Source: Gemmatimonadota bacterium
GTDB taxonomy: Bacteria > Gemmatimonadota > Gemmatimonadetes > Gemmatimonadales > Gemmatimonadaceae
Direction: 5' to 3'
NCBI GenBank assembly: GCA_016871915.1
Contig: VHBP01000004.1
Span: 1-64,000, forward strand
Length of the DNA stretch: 64,000 nucleotides
The stretch's first letter is position 1. Each line of letters begins with the position of its first letter. A program made the position numbers and the translations under genes. Shown in pieces: positions 33,317-41,945 of the stretch. Under the pieces are notes generated by a model, which was not told where the DNA came from, did no database searches, and saw nothing but the letters and a program-made list of their open reading frames with translations.

Positions 33317-34519
33317 CTAGCGAATCACCCCGGTCTTCACCCCGATACGCCTAATCGCCTCCACCGCGAACGCGAGATCCTCGCGGGTGTGTGCCGCGGA
33401 GATCTGACAGCGGAGCCGCGCGGTGCCCTGCGGGACCACCGGGAAGCCGAATCCGGTGACGAAGATCCCCTCGGCCAGGAGCAACTCGCTCATCCGGATC
33501 GCATCGGCGGTCTCGCCGATGATGATCGGGACGATCGGGGTCTCGCCGGGGAGCGGATTGAACCCCGCCTCCGTGATCGCCTGCCGGAACCACTGGGCGT
33601 TCTCTCGGAGGGTGCGGACCCGCTCGGGGTGCTGCTCGATGTACTCGATGCTGGCGAGCGCGCTCGCCGCGACGGTGGGCGGGAGGGCGTTGGAGAAAAG
33701 CTGCGGGCGGGAGCGCTGCGTGAGCGTGTCGCAGAGCGCCGCGGGGCCGGCGACGAAGCCACCGGCGGCGCCGCCGAGTGCCTTGCCGAGGGTGGAGGTG
33801 ATGATGTCGACCTCACCCAAGACGCCGAAGTGTTCGGCGGTGCCGCGACCGGTCTCGCCGAGGACGCCGGTGGCGTGCGAGTCATCCATCACGAGGATGG
33901 CGTCGTGGTCCTTGGCGATCTGCAGGAGCTGCGGGAGCTTGGCGACGCTCCCTTCCATGGAGAAGACGCCATCGGTCCAGATGATGCGGCGGCGCGCGCT
34001 GGCGTTGGCCTTGAGCTTGGCGACGAGGTCATCGAGATCGCTGTGCGCGTAGACGGCGGTGGTGCATTTGGTGATCGCCTTCGCCAAGCGGATCGAGTCG
34101 ATGATCGAGGCGTGGTTGAGCGCATCGGAGATGACGAAGTCGCCGGCCTCGACGATGGAGGCGGTGAGCCCTTCGTTGGCGTTCCAGGCGGAGACGAAGC
34201 TCATCGACGCTGCCGTGCCGACGAAGCGGGCGATGGCGGTCTCGAGTTCGCGGTGCACGGTGAAGGTGCCGCAGATGAAGCGGACGCTCCCGGTGCCGGC
34301 GCCGAACTTCTTGAGGCCATCGATCCCCGCCTGCACGACGGCGGGTTCATCGCAGAGGCCGAGGTAGTTGTTGGAGGAGAGGATGAGGACCTCGCCCCGT
34401 CCTTCCATCTGGACGCGCGCCGCCTGGGGCGAGTCGAGATGATTGAGCTTCTTGTAGGTGCCGGCGGCCTTGAGGGCGTCGATGCCGGTCTGGAGGTCGT
34501 GCACGAAGGTGGTGTTCAT
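33317..34519 (-). CDS. kbl: 2-amino-3-ketobutyrate CoA ligase (glycine C-acetyltransferase)
   Basis: The 400-aa PLP enzyme matches Kbl throughout: EVLILSSNNYLGLCDEPAVV, GAGTGSVRFICGTFTVHREL, DFVISDALNHASIIDSIRLA, ILVMDDSHATGVLGETGRGT, and the PLP Lys in IITSTLGKALGGAAGGFVAG near residue 245. The C-terminal segment TGFGFPVVPQGTARLRCQIS is also diagnostic. It splits 2-amino-3-oxobutyrate with CoA into glycine and acetyl-CoA. It lies 33 bp downstream of tdh, the preceding step of the pathway, so the two form a threonine-degradation operon. It converges on fdhA with only a few bases between stops. Confidence 0.96.
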   Translation of the reverse strand: MNTTFVHDLQTGIDALKAAGTYKKLNHLDSPQAARVQMEGRGEVLILSSNNYLGLCDEPAVVQAGIDGLKKFGAGTGSVRFICGTFTVHRELETAIARFVGTAASMSFVSAWNANEGLTASIVEAGDFVISDALNHASIIDSIRLAKAITKCTTAVYAHSDLDDLVAKLKANASARRRIIWTDGVFSMEGSVAKLPQLLQIAKDHDAILVMDDSHATGVLGETGRGTAEHFGVLGEVDIITSTLGKALGGAAGGFVAGPAALCDTLTQRSRPQLFSNALPPTVAASALASIEYIEQHPERVRTLRENAQWFRQAITEAGFNPLPGETPIVPIIIGETADAIRMSELLLAEGIFVTGFGFPVVPQGTARLRCQISAAHTREDLAFAVEAIRRIGVKTGVIR

Positions 34520-34552
34520 GAGATCGTCGTGTTTCGTAATTCCTGTGCCGTG

Positions 34553-35590
34553 CTACCTCTCACCTGACACCTCAAAGACGACCTTTCCGGCCTCGCCCGA
34601 CTGAATGGCCGCGATCGCCTCCGCGTGCGCTTCCAAAGGGAATCGATGCGTGATCACCGGGCGCGGATCGAACTGCCCCGCGCGCAGGAACTGCTGCATC
34701 GCGATCCAGGTGTTGTACATGCGGCGACCGACTACCCCGTACACCGTGATCCCCTTGAAGATCACCTCGGTGGCGAAGTCGACTTCCATGGGCTTGGCGG
34801 GGATCCCGAGCATCTGCACGCGGCCGCCGACGCGGACCAAGGCGAAGGCCTGATGGATTGCGGCGGGGACGCCGCTCATCTCGAGGACGACATCGACGCC
34901 GAGTCCGTTGGTGGCGGCGCGGACCGCCTCGGCGGCTTGGTCGGGGGTGACGGCGCTGTGCGCCCCCAACTGCTTGGCCAGCGCGAGGCGCTTCGGGTTC
35001 ACATCGCTCGCGACGATATGCGAGGCGCCGGCCGCCTTGGCGATCCCGACGGCGAAGATGCCGATGGGGCCGCAGCCGGTGACGAGGACGGTGGCTCCGG
35101 GGAGTTCGGTGCCGTGGAGTGCGGTGTGGAAAGCGTTCCCCATCGGGTCGTGGATCCCGCCGACATCGAAGCCGATGTCATCATCCAGATGCCAGACGTT
35201 GCTGGCGGGCATCGCGATGTAGTCGGCGAAGCAACCGTCGCGGTCGACGCCGATGATCTTGGTGTTGGGGCAGACGTGGGCGTTGCCGGTGCGGCAGAGG
35301 TGGCAGGTGCCGCAGACGATGTGGCCTTCGGCGGTGACGCGGTCGCCGACCTTCACGTTGGTGACGAGGGAGCCGACTTTCTCGACGACGCCGGCGAATT
35401 CGTGGCCGACGGTGAACGGGGGCTTGCAGCGCCCTTGGGCCCAGGCGTCCCAGGTGTGGATATGGACGTCGGTGCCGCAGACGCCGGCGGCGCGGACGCG
35501 GATCAGGACCTCGTCCTCTCTATAGGAAGGGACGGGGACGTCTTGGAGAACGAAACCGGGGGCGGCAGAGGCTTTGACGAGAGCGCGCAC
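34553..35590 (-). CDS. tdh: L-threonine 3-dehydrogenase, zinc-dependent
   Basis: The 345-aa medium-chain dehydrogenase has the Tdh-specific N-terminus and catalytic zinc site AAGVCGTDVHIHTWDAWAQG, then VGHEFAGVVEKVG. The structural zinc Cys cluster is CGTCHLCRTGNAHVC, followed by GVDRDGCFADYIAMPA, HDPMGNAFHTAL and the NAD Rossmann motif VLVTGCGPIGIFAVGIAKAA. It oxidises L-threonine to 2-amino-3-oxobutyrate for Kbl downstream. Length and motif order are normal. Only about 30 bp separate the start from a large terminator hairpin of the upstream NYN gene, leaving little space for a separate promoter. Confidence 0.96.
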   Translation of the reverse strand: MRALVKASAAPGFVLQDVPVPSYREDEVLIRVRAAGVCGTDVHIHTWDAWAQGRCKPPFTVGHEFAGVVEKVGSLVTNVKVGDRVTAEGHIVCGTCHLCRTGNAHVCPNTKIIGVDRDGCFADYIAMPASNVWHLDDDIGFDVGGIHDPMGNAFHTALHGTELPGATVLVTGCGPIGIFAVGIAKAAGASHIVASDVNPKRLALAKQLGAHSAVTPDQAAEAVRAATNGLGVDVVLEMSGVPAAIHQAFALVRVGGRVQMLGIPAKPMEVDFATEVIFKGITVYGVVGRRMYNTWIAMQQFLRAGQFDPRPVITHRFPLEAHAEAIAAIQSGEAGKVVFEVSGER

Positions 35591-35622
35591 GCGGGTGGGG
35601 GCGAGGGGTACGCCCGAAAGAT

Positions 35623-35660
35623 AAACGGGGCGCCGCGGAGTGATCCGCGGCGCCCCGTTT
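35623..35660 (-). terminator. 17-bp perfect terminator hairpin after the NYN gene
   Basis: AAACGGGGCGCCGCGGA and its exact complement enclose GTGA, starting 20 bp after the NYN gene stop. On the minus strand it is followed by ATCTTTC. It lies between the NYN gene and tdh. Confidence 0.85.
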
Positions 35661-35679
35661 TCCCTCGAACTGGTCTGAC

Positions 35680-37317
35680 TTACGGCTTCTTGGCCGCCTT
35701 CTTGGCCGGCGCCTTCTTGGCGGCGGCCTTCTTCGCGGGGGGCTTCTTGGCCGCGGACTTCTTGGCGGCGGCCTTGGCAGGCACCTTCTCGGTTGCGGCC
35801 CTCGGGGCCTCGATCACCGGCTCCTCGACGAGACCGACAAGGAGGTTGGCCGGCATCGCGGGCTTGGCGCCGGGACGACCACCGCGGCCCGGGGCGGAAC
35901 GGACCCCCATCCCACGCGGCACCGGCGCAGAGGCGACGGGCTTCGGTGTCGCGGCGGCCTCGGCCACGGCGAGCTGATCGGCGATGCTCGGCGCGCCACT
36001 GCCGATCATGACCTCGAAGGAATCGCCGCGCTTACGGAGATCGACGATGCCGGCGTCGTGCGCGTCCTTAAGAATGCGCTCGAAGAAGCGCGGGGCGAGG
36101 GACTCGGAGTCGCGGCCCAGGAGCTCACGCGCCTTGGCGCGGACGCGCTCGGCGCCGACGGGTGAATCCTCGGAGCCCACGGCGTTGATCGCCTGGCGAA
36201 CGATATCGAAGGCCTCGTCACGCGTGAGACGGATCCCTTCCGAGCCGATAGAGGCATCGACCTTGGGGGCGCCGCCACGCGGGGGACGCGACGAGCCGCG
36301 CGCGGCGGGCTCGGCCATCGTCGCGACGCTTGTGGCGGTCGACGACTCGGCGCCTTCCCCACCCGTACGCTCCTCACGATCGCCACCACGGCCGCGACCA
36401 CCACGGCCACGACGACCACGACGACCACGCCCGTCACGCTCACCCTCGGCGCGCGGCGGACGCTCGCCGGTGGAGTTGGTCGCGGCAGGCGCCGGTGCCC
36501 CGCCCTGCACCGGCCCGACCTCGAGCTGGCCGTTCTCGAGCTTGGTGACCTGGAGACGCCCCTTGCTCGCAGCCTCGAGACAGAAGCGCGAGAACTTGGA
36601 CATGCCAAGATCCTTCTCGTCGAACGAGGGATCGATCTCGACCATGACCTGCTTGAGGCGATCGGAGCGCATCACATCGCCATTGCGCTGCATGCGGCCG
36701 ATGGCCTCGGTCACGAGCTCCCATGGATCCCACTTCTTGGCCGGCTGCTCGTCGCCCGCCTTCATGAGGCCGGCGAGGGCGTTGTACGAGTAGTACTCGT
36801 CACAGTTCTGGACGAGGAGATCGCTCGAGCTCTCGCGGATCCCCACGCCGATCACGTACTTGCCGTACTCTTTGAGCTTAAGGACGAGCGAGGAGAAGTC
36901 GGAGTCGCCGGAGAGGAGGATAAAGGTCCCGATCTCGGGGCGGGTGAAGACGAGCTCGATCGCATCGACGGCGAGTCGGATATCCGTCGCATTCTTTTTG
37001 GCTGACCCGTAGGCGGGGGCGAAGATGAGATCGATCGACGACTCGCTGAGGGGGACGATGTACTGCGGATAGCGGCGCCAATCGGCGTAGGCGCGCTGGA
37101 CGGCGACCTTCCCGGAGATGATGGCGCTACTGAGGAGATTCCGGAGCTCCGTCTGCAGATCGGAGCGGATCCCCATCGTGACGTTGTCGAAGTCGATGAG
37201 GAGGGCGGCGTTGGGCGCGTGGGGGTGACCCGCGGTCTCGGCCTGGGGGCCCCGATGGATAGGGGCGACCGCCGGGCGCGTGGCACGCGCCGGCGAGTGG
37301 GACGAACGTGGTGACAT
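35680..37317 (-). CDS. NYN-domain (LabA/DUF88) protein with LOTUS domains, RG-rich linker and H1-like tail
   Basis: The ATG at 37317 has an AGGAAG upstream; longer in-frame starts would run into the divergent kinase gene and are rejected. The 545-aa protein has an NYN PIN-like nuclease domain (about 35-180) with acidic metal ligands in ALLIDFDNVTMG, NATDIRLAVDAIEL and LLSGDSDFSSLVLKLKEYGK. A first OST-HTH/LOTUS domain spans about 195-270 (WELVTEAIGRMQRNGDVMRS, MSKFSRFCLEAASKGRLQV). An Arg-Gly-rich linker (GRGRRGRRGRGGRGRGG) and a second LOTUS-like domain (RLTRDEAFDIVRQAINAVGS, LAPRFFERILKDAHDAGIVD) follow. The C-terminus is a Lys/Ala/Pro tail (PAKKAAAKKAPAKKAAKK). It is probably an RNA-targeted nuclease or RNA-binding regulator. 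The domain set recalls eukaryotic MARF1 and Limkain proteins. Confidence 0.85.
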   Translation of the reverse strand: MSPRSSHSPARATRPAVAPIHRGPQAETAGHPHAPNAALLIDFDNVTMGIRSDLQTELRNLLSSAIISGKVAVQRAYADWRRYPQYIVPLSESSIDLIFAPAYGSAKKNATDIRLAVDAIELVFTRPEIGTFILLSGDSDFSSLVLKLKEYGKYVIGVGIRESSSDLLVQNCDEYYSYNALAGLMKAGDEQPAKKWDPWELVTEAIGRMQRNGDVMRSDRLKQVMVEIDPSFDEKDLGMSKFSRFCLEAASKGRLQVTKLENGQLEVGPVQGGAPAPAATNSTGERPPRAEGERDGRGRRGRRGRGGRGRGGDREERTGGEGAESSTATSVATMAEPAARGSSRPPRGGAPKVDASIGSEGIRLTRDEAFDIVRQAINAVGSEDSPVGAERVRAKARELLGRDSESLAPRFFERILKDAHDAGIVDLRKRGDSFEVMIGSGAPSIADQLAVAEAAATPKPVASAPVPRGMGVRSAPGRGGRPGAKPAMPANLLVGLVEEPVIEAPRAATEKVPAKAAAKKSAAKKPPAKKAAAKKAPAKKAAKKP

Positions 37318-37552
37318 GCTCTTCCTGGCGCGGTGCGCCGATGAAGTCGCACCCCACGCCGCACCCATCTGGGCGCTGCACGCATGGGGGCTCTCGCGGG
37401 GCGACACCGTGATCTCGTCAGCGACTCGTCCGGACCCGTGGGTACCGGAAGACGCCGCTGGCCTAGACCCACCGCGCGTCCTGCGCCCGGAAAGATAACC
37501 TGCTAGAGGGCGCAAATGGCAGTGGGAGAGGGACTTCCGTAGACTTGGAGGG

Positions 37553-38800
37553 GTGAGACACCCCCCCTTTCGCACCCGCCTCTTCGTCCTCCTCGCGCTC
37601 TTGGCCCTGGTACCGTCGATCGTGCTGACGGCGGCCTGGAGCGGGATGGCGGCGCGCTTGCTCCCGCTCGTCGGGGGCGTGGGGGCGTGGGAGCAGGTGG
37701 TGGTGAGCGGGGATTCGGCGATCACGCTCGCGCGCGCACAGCCGGGCTCAGCGGCGGCGGACTCGGCGCTCGCGGCGCATGCAGAGTTACTCGCGGAGTC
37801 ACGGGTGCAGGCGCGCCGTGTGGGGTTCCTGGCGCAGCGATCGGTGCAGGCGGTGGTGATCGTCGGGCTCGTGTTGCTCCTGATGCTGACGGGGATCGCG
37901 TCACGGATCGCAGGCCATCTGAGTCGCCAGCTCTCGCGCCCGGTGGATGAGTTGGTGCGCTGGACGACGCGGATCGCGCAGGGGGAGCCGCTGCCTGCCC
38001 CTGGTGAGGAAGAGGGGCGTGGCGCACCGGAGTTCGGGGTGCTGCGCGACGAGATGCGGCGGATGGCACAGGAGATCGAGGCGGGGCGTCACGCGGCGAT
38101 CGAGGCGGAGCGCCTCGCGGCGTTCCGCGAGTCGGCGCGGCAGGTGGCGCATGAGATCAAGAACCCGCTCACGCCGATCCGCTTCGCGATCGCGAGTCTC
38201 CGGCAGTCGACGACGCTGACGGCGAAGGAGCGCGACGCGCTCGAGGTGCTCGATGTGGAGTCGGCGCGACTCGATGCGATGGCGAAGAGCTTCGCGCAGT
38301 TCGGGCGGCTTCCCGAGGGACCGATCGCCCCGGTGGATCTCACGGCCTTGGTGCGGACGACGGCGCCGATGACGGTCCCGAGTGAGATCACGCTCGAGCT
38401 CGAGACCGATGCGGAGCTCGTGGTGCATGGGCGGCACGATGCGCTGCACCGAGCGCTCACCAACCTGCTGCTCAATGCGATCGATGCGGTGCGGGCGCGT
38501 GAGGGGGCGGGGGAACGGCGGATCACGGTGCGCGCGGCGCGCGCGGATGGGATGCCACTCCTCGCGGTGCGCGACACCGGGTGCGGGGTGAGTCCGGAGG
38601 CGTTGCCGAGGATCTTCGAGCCCTATGTGACGGCCAAGACCGGGGGCACCGGATTGGGCTTGGCGATCGTGAAACAGACGATGCTCGCGCACGGGGGACG
38701 GGTGGAGGCGAGCAGTGTGCTGGGTACTGGCACCGAGATCCGGCTCTGGTTCCCGAGTGCTGCCCGTGAGATCGAGTCCCCTGCCCCGCGAGCGAGTTAA
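37553..38800 (+). CDS. NtrY-like sensor histidine kinase
   Basis: Starting at GTG 37553, just after a GGAGG, the 415-aa protein has a first helix (LFVLLALLALVPSIVLTAAW) and a short periplasmic loop. A second helix follows (AVVIVGLVLLLMLTGIA), then a HAMP-like segment (LSRQLSRPVDELVRWTTRIA) and the phosphorylation box ARQVAHEIKNPLTPIRFAIA. The ATPase domain shows NLLLNAIDAVRA (N box), VRDTGCGVSPEALPRIFEPY (G1/F) and GGTGLGLAIVKQTM (G2). The KNPLTPI box is typical of NtrY. It is followed by a sigma-54 regulator of the NtrX type, its probable phosphorylation partner. Signal unknown; the downstream outer-membrane genes suggest an envelope role. Confidence 0.9.
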   Translation: MRHPPFRTRLFVLLALLALVPSIVLTAAWSGMAARLLPLVGGVGAWEQVVVSGDSAITLARAQPGSAAADSALAAHAELLAESRVQARRVGFLAQRSVQAVVIVGLVLLLMLTGIASRIAGHLSRQLSRPVDELVRWTTRIAQGEPLPAPGEEEGRGAPEFGVLRDEMRRMAQEIEAGRHAAIEAERLAAFRESARQVAHEIKNPLTPIRFAIASLRQSTTLTAKERDALEVLDVESARLDAMAKSFAQFGRLPEGPIAPVDLTALVRTTAPMTVPSEITLELETDAELVVHGRHDALHRALTNLLLNAIDAVRAREGAGERRITVRAARADGMPLLAVRDTGCGVSPEALPRIFEPYVTAKTGGTGLGLAIVKQTMLAHGGRVEASSVLGTGTEIRLWFPSAAREIESPAPRAS

Positions 38801-38803
38801 ACG

Positions 38804-40192
38804 ATGCCGTCGATCCTGATCGTCGATGACGAGCCGAACCTCCGCCGGATGGTGGGGGCGCTCCTCGATGCGGAGTCGTTCGAGGTGCATGAGGCGAAGG
38901 ATGTGGCGAGCGGGCTGAAGCTCGCGCTCGAAGTGGAGCCCGACCTCGCGCTCCTCGACCTCATGATGCCCGGCGCGACCGATGGGCTCGAGCTCCTGGA
39001 ACGGTTGCGCTCGTACTTCCCCGATCTCCCGGTGATCATGATGTCGGGGCGTGCCGGGCTCACCGATGCGGTGCAGGCGGCGAAGCTCGGCGCGGTGAAC
39101 TTCCTCGAGAAGCCGCTCAGCCCCGAGGGGCTCCTCCTCGCGCTCACGAACGCCCTCGAACTGCGCCAGGCGCGTCGTGAGCGGTCGGCGCTGCGCTTGG
39201 AAGCGGGGCTGGGGGGTGATCTCGTCGGCGAGAGCTCGGCGATGCAGCGCGTACGCGAACAGATCGCGCGGGTGGCGCCGACCGATGCGCGGGTACTGGT
39301 CACCGGGGAATCGGGTACAGGGAAGGAGCTCGTCGCGGCGGCGATCCATGCCCAGAGCTCGCGACGCGACAAGCCGTTCGTGCGGGTGAACTGCGCGGCG
39401 ATACCGCGCGATCTCGTCGAAAGCGAGATGTTCGGGCATGAGCGCGGGGCCTTCACTGGCGCGACGGAGCGCCGGATCGGCCGGTTCGAGCTCGCGCACA
39501 CTGGGACGTTGCTGCTCGACGAAGTCGGCGAGCTCTCCCTCGAGGCGCAGGCCAAGCTCCTCCGCGCGATCGAGGCGCGGGAGATCGAGCGCGTGGGCGG
39601 GGGACGCACGATTCGCGTGGATGTGCGGGTGATCGCGGCGACGAATCGCGACCTCGTGCGCGAGGTGCGCGAGGGACGGTTCCGCGAGGATCTCTACTTC
39701 CGGCTGAATGTCATCCCGATCCATGTGCCGCCGCTCCGCGAGCATCCGGGGGACATCCCCGCCCTCGCGGCGCACTTCGCGACGCAGCTCCGGCGGCGCT
39801 CGGGGCAACCGGCGCCGCAGTGGCAGGCCGATGGGATCGCGGCGCTCGCACGCCATGGATGGCCGGGCAACGTGCGCGAGCTCGTGAACATCATCGAGCG
39901 ATTGAACATCCTGCACGCGGGGCAGCCGGTGGGGGAGGCCGAGGTGCGCGGGGTGCTCCCGAACACGGCCGGGGCGACGCGGGGGGAGGGGCTGGTGCTC
40001 CCGCCGGAGCTCCCCGACCGCGAGGGGCTCGATGTGAAACTCAGCGAGGCACTCGACGCGTATGAGCGGGTACTGATCGTACGGGCCCTCTCCGCCGCCA
40101 ATGGGGTGGTGGCGGAGGCGGCGCGCCGATTGCAGACCGATCGTCCGAACCTCTACCGCCGCATGAAGCGGCTGGGCATCGCGGAGCCGTAA
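38804..40192 (+). CDS. NtrC/NtrX-family sigma-54-dependent response regulator
   Basis: The 462-aa regulator has a receiver domain (ILIVDDEPNLRRMVGALLDA, phospho-acceptor Asp in LALLDLMMPGATDG, EKPLS Lys). The AAA+ domain carries Walker A VTGESGTGKELVAAAIH, the sigma-54 contact loop ERGAFTGATERR, Walker B GTLLLDEVGELSLE and the arginine finger region REDLYFRLNVIPI. A Fis-type helix-turn-helix closes the protein (VVAEAARRLQTDRPNLYRRM). It should activate sigma-54 promoters when phosphorylated by the adjacent kinase. The stop overlaps the next start (TAATG), so the barrel gene may be part of the same operon. Confidence 0.94.
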   Translation: MPSILIVDDEPNLRRMVGALLDAESFEVHEAKDVASGLKLALEVEPDLALLDLMMPGATDGLELLERLRSYFPDLPVIMMSGRAGLTDAVQAAKLGAVNFLEKPLSPEGLLLALTNALELRQARRERSALRLEAGLGGDLVGESSAMQRVREQIARVAPTDARVLVTGESGTGKELVAAAIHAQSSRRDKPFVRVNCAAIPRDLVESEMFGHERGAFTGATERRIGRFELAHTGTLLLDEVGELSLEAQAKLLRAIEAREIERVGGGRTIRVDVRVIAATNRDLVREVREGRFREDLYFRLNVIPIHVPPLREHPGDIPALAAHFATQLRRRSGQPAPQWQADGIAALARHGWPGNVRELVNIIERLNILHAGQPVGEAEVRGVLPNTAGATRGEGLVLPPELPDREGLDVKLSEALDAYERVLIVRALSAANGVVAEAARRLQTDRPNLYRRMKRLGIAEP

Positions 40193-41943
40193 TGCACGTG
40201 GGTCGTTTGCTGCTCTCCCTTCTCCTCTGTGTGGCGCCCCTCGCGGCGCAGGACCGGCCCGCCAGCACGATCTGGACCGCGGTCAACCTCTACAACGCCA
40301 GCTCGACCACGCGCGCGACGGGGGCGTACCGCCTCGAGTCGGGCGCGCGCGTAAGCGGTGACGTGGCGGTGTTGATCGGCCCGGTGGAGATCGCCGGCGA
40401 GATCGCCGGCACCCTCGTCGCGATAAACGCGAATGTGCAGCTCGCCCCCACGGCTGTGATCCGCGGGGACCTCCTGATCCTCGGCGGGACGCTGACGCGC
40501 GCCGAGGGCGCTGCGGTGGGCGGGGAGATCCGCGCGCAGTCGGAGGTGGTGCGCTATGAGATCGACGATGGCCGACTCGTCCCTGATGAGGGGCGCTGGA
40601 GCGATTGGGGCCCGAAGCGTATGCGGGAGCGGAGCGAGCGGCTCTCGCGCGCGACGACCTCGTACACCGATCTCGTCCACTTCTCGGCTGGGAGCTATAA
40701 CCGCGTGGAGGGGCTCCCCATCACGGTGGGGCCGCGCCTGCGACGTACGACGAACTGGGGGCGCGTCGACCTCGACGCCTTCGGCGTGGTGCGTACCGCG
40801 GGGCCGGTGGAGTGGGATCGCGGGACGCTCGGGCATGATGCGCACCTCGCGGTGCGACTCGGCCGCGAGGCGGGCCTCACCCTCGGCCTCCGCGCCTTCG
40901 ATCTGATCGCGCCGGTGGAAGTGTGGCAGGTGAGCGATCAGGAGAATGGGCTCGGGACGTTCGTGGCGCACCGCGACCTGCGCGACTACTACGGGCGGCA
41001 CGGCATGGCGGGGTCGATCGGGGGACGGATCGGCGAAGAGGTCTCGCTCGACCTGCTCGTGGGGAGCGAGCGGTGGGGACGCGTCGAGGCGCGTGACCCG
41101 ATCACGCTCAATCGGGCGCGCGAGCCGTGGCGGCCGAACCCGTTCATGCATACGGGGATCGTGGACCTCACGACGCTCCGGCTTCGGATCGACACGCGTG
41201 AGCGCATGAAGGCGCCCTGGCTCGGTGGGTGGTATGTGCAGGGGGAGATCGAGTCGGGACGTGGGGATCTGATCGGGCCGCCCCCGCCCTGGCCGACGAT
41301 CGCGGAGCAGGATGGCGCGAGACTTTCACCGTTGATCGCCCCACAACCGATCCCGACGCGCTATCAACGCGCCTTCATCGATGCGCGGCGTCGCACGCGA
41401 CTCTCGCCAGAGACGGAGCTCTCGGTGCGACTCGTCGCGGGGGGATGGATCGGCGGCGACCCCCTGCCGATGCAGCGGCGCCTCTCGATCGGTGGGCCGG
41501 GGGCGGTCGAGGGATATGACTTCCGTCGCGTGCCGACGGGGGAAGCCGATGTCTTCACCTGCGGTGGCGTGACCGATGAGTGGTTCGGCGGGCCCGCGAT
41601 GTGCGAGCGGATGGCGTTGGCGCAGGTGGAGCTGCGACAGCCGATCGGGTTCGATTGGAAGTTCGCGGGGGACGATTGGCGGATCGGGGTGAATGACCGC
41701 CCGAGCTGGGTGCTCTTCGCCGACGCGGGGCGCGGGTGGAACCGCTCGGTGGAGGTCCCTTTTCTCTCGCCCGCCACGAACGCCGCCACCTACGCGGGAT
41801 CGTGGCTCCCACCGATCTCCTCGTTCCGCACCACGCTCGGGGCGGGGATCGACTTCGGGTCGTTCGGGCTCTACGCCGCGAAGGCGGTCTCGTCGGGTGA
41901 CGAGCCGATGAACCTCCTGCTCCGCGCGGGACGTCGCTTCTGA
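40192..41943 (+). CDS. Outer-membrane beta-barrel (Omp85-like) with bactofilin-like N-terminal repeats
   Basis: The 583-aa product has a signal peptide (MHVGRLLLSLLLCVAPLAAQ). Residues about 35-115 alternate short beta turns (YRLESGARVSGDVAVLIGPV, GTLVAINANVQLAPTAVIRG, DLLILGGTLTRAEGAAVGG), the pattern of a bactofilin/polymer-forming beta-helix. From about residue 160 the sequence is amphipathic barrel strands. MQRRLSIGGPGAVEGYDFRR resembles the VRGF/Y loop region of Omp85/FhaC barrels, followed by VLFADAGRGWN and a C-terminal strand ending LLLRAGRRF with terminal Phe. An extracellular loop carries two Cys (DVFTCGGVTDEWFGGPAMCE). It is coupled to the sigma-54 regulator and precedes DUF4390. 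Role in envelope assembly is inference. Confidence 0.7.
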   Translation: MHVGRLLLSLLLCVAPLAAQDRPASTIWTAVNLYNASSTTRATGAYRLESGARVSGDVAVLIGPVEIAGEIAGTLVAINANVQLAPTAVIRGDLLILGGTLTRAEGAAVGGEIRAQSEVVRYEIDDGRLVPDEGRWSDWGPKRMRERSERLSRATTSYTDLVHFSAGSYNRVEGLPITVGPRLRRTTNWGRVDLDAFGVVRTAGPVEWDRGTLGHDAHLAVRLGREAGLTLGLRAFDLIAPVEVWQVSDQENGLGTFVAHRDLRDYYGRHGMAGSIGGRIGEEVSLDLLVGSERWGRVEARDPITLNRAREPWRPNPFMHTGIVDLTTLRLRIDTRERMKAPWLGGWYVQGEIESGRGDLIGPPPPWPTIAEQDGARLSPLIAPQPIPTRYQRAFIDARRRTRLSPETELSVRLVAGGWIGGDPLPMQRRLSIGGPGAVEGYDFRRVPTGEADVFTCGGVTDEWFGGPAMCERMALAQVELRQPIGFDWKFAGDDWRIGVNDRPSWVLFADAGRGWNRSVEVPFLSPATNAATYAGSWLPPISSFRTTLGAGIDFGSFGLYAAKAVSSGDEPMNLLLRAGRRF

Positions 41944-41945
41944 GC

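Noticed and set aside
33134-34567. 477-codon plus-strand frame over kbl
   Set aside because: Gly/Glu/Asp-rich shadow of the kbl gene, with no recognisable motif.
37318-37725. N-terminal extension of the NYN protein to 37725
   Set aside because: It would overlap the divergent kinase gene and is Arg/Ser-rich with no domain; ATG 37317 has a ribosome site and directly precedes the NYN fold.
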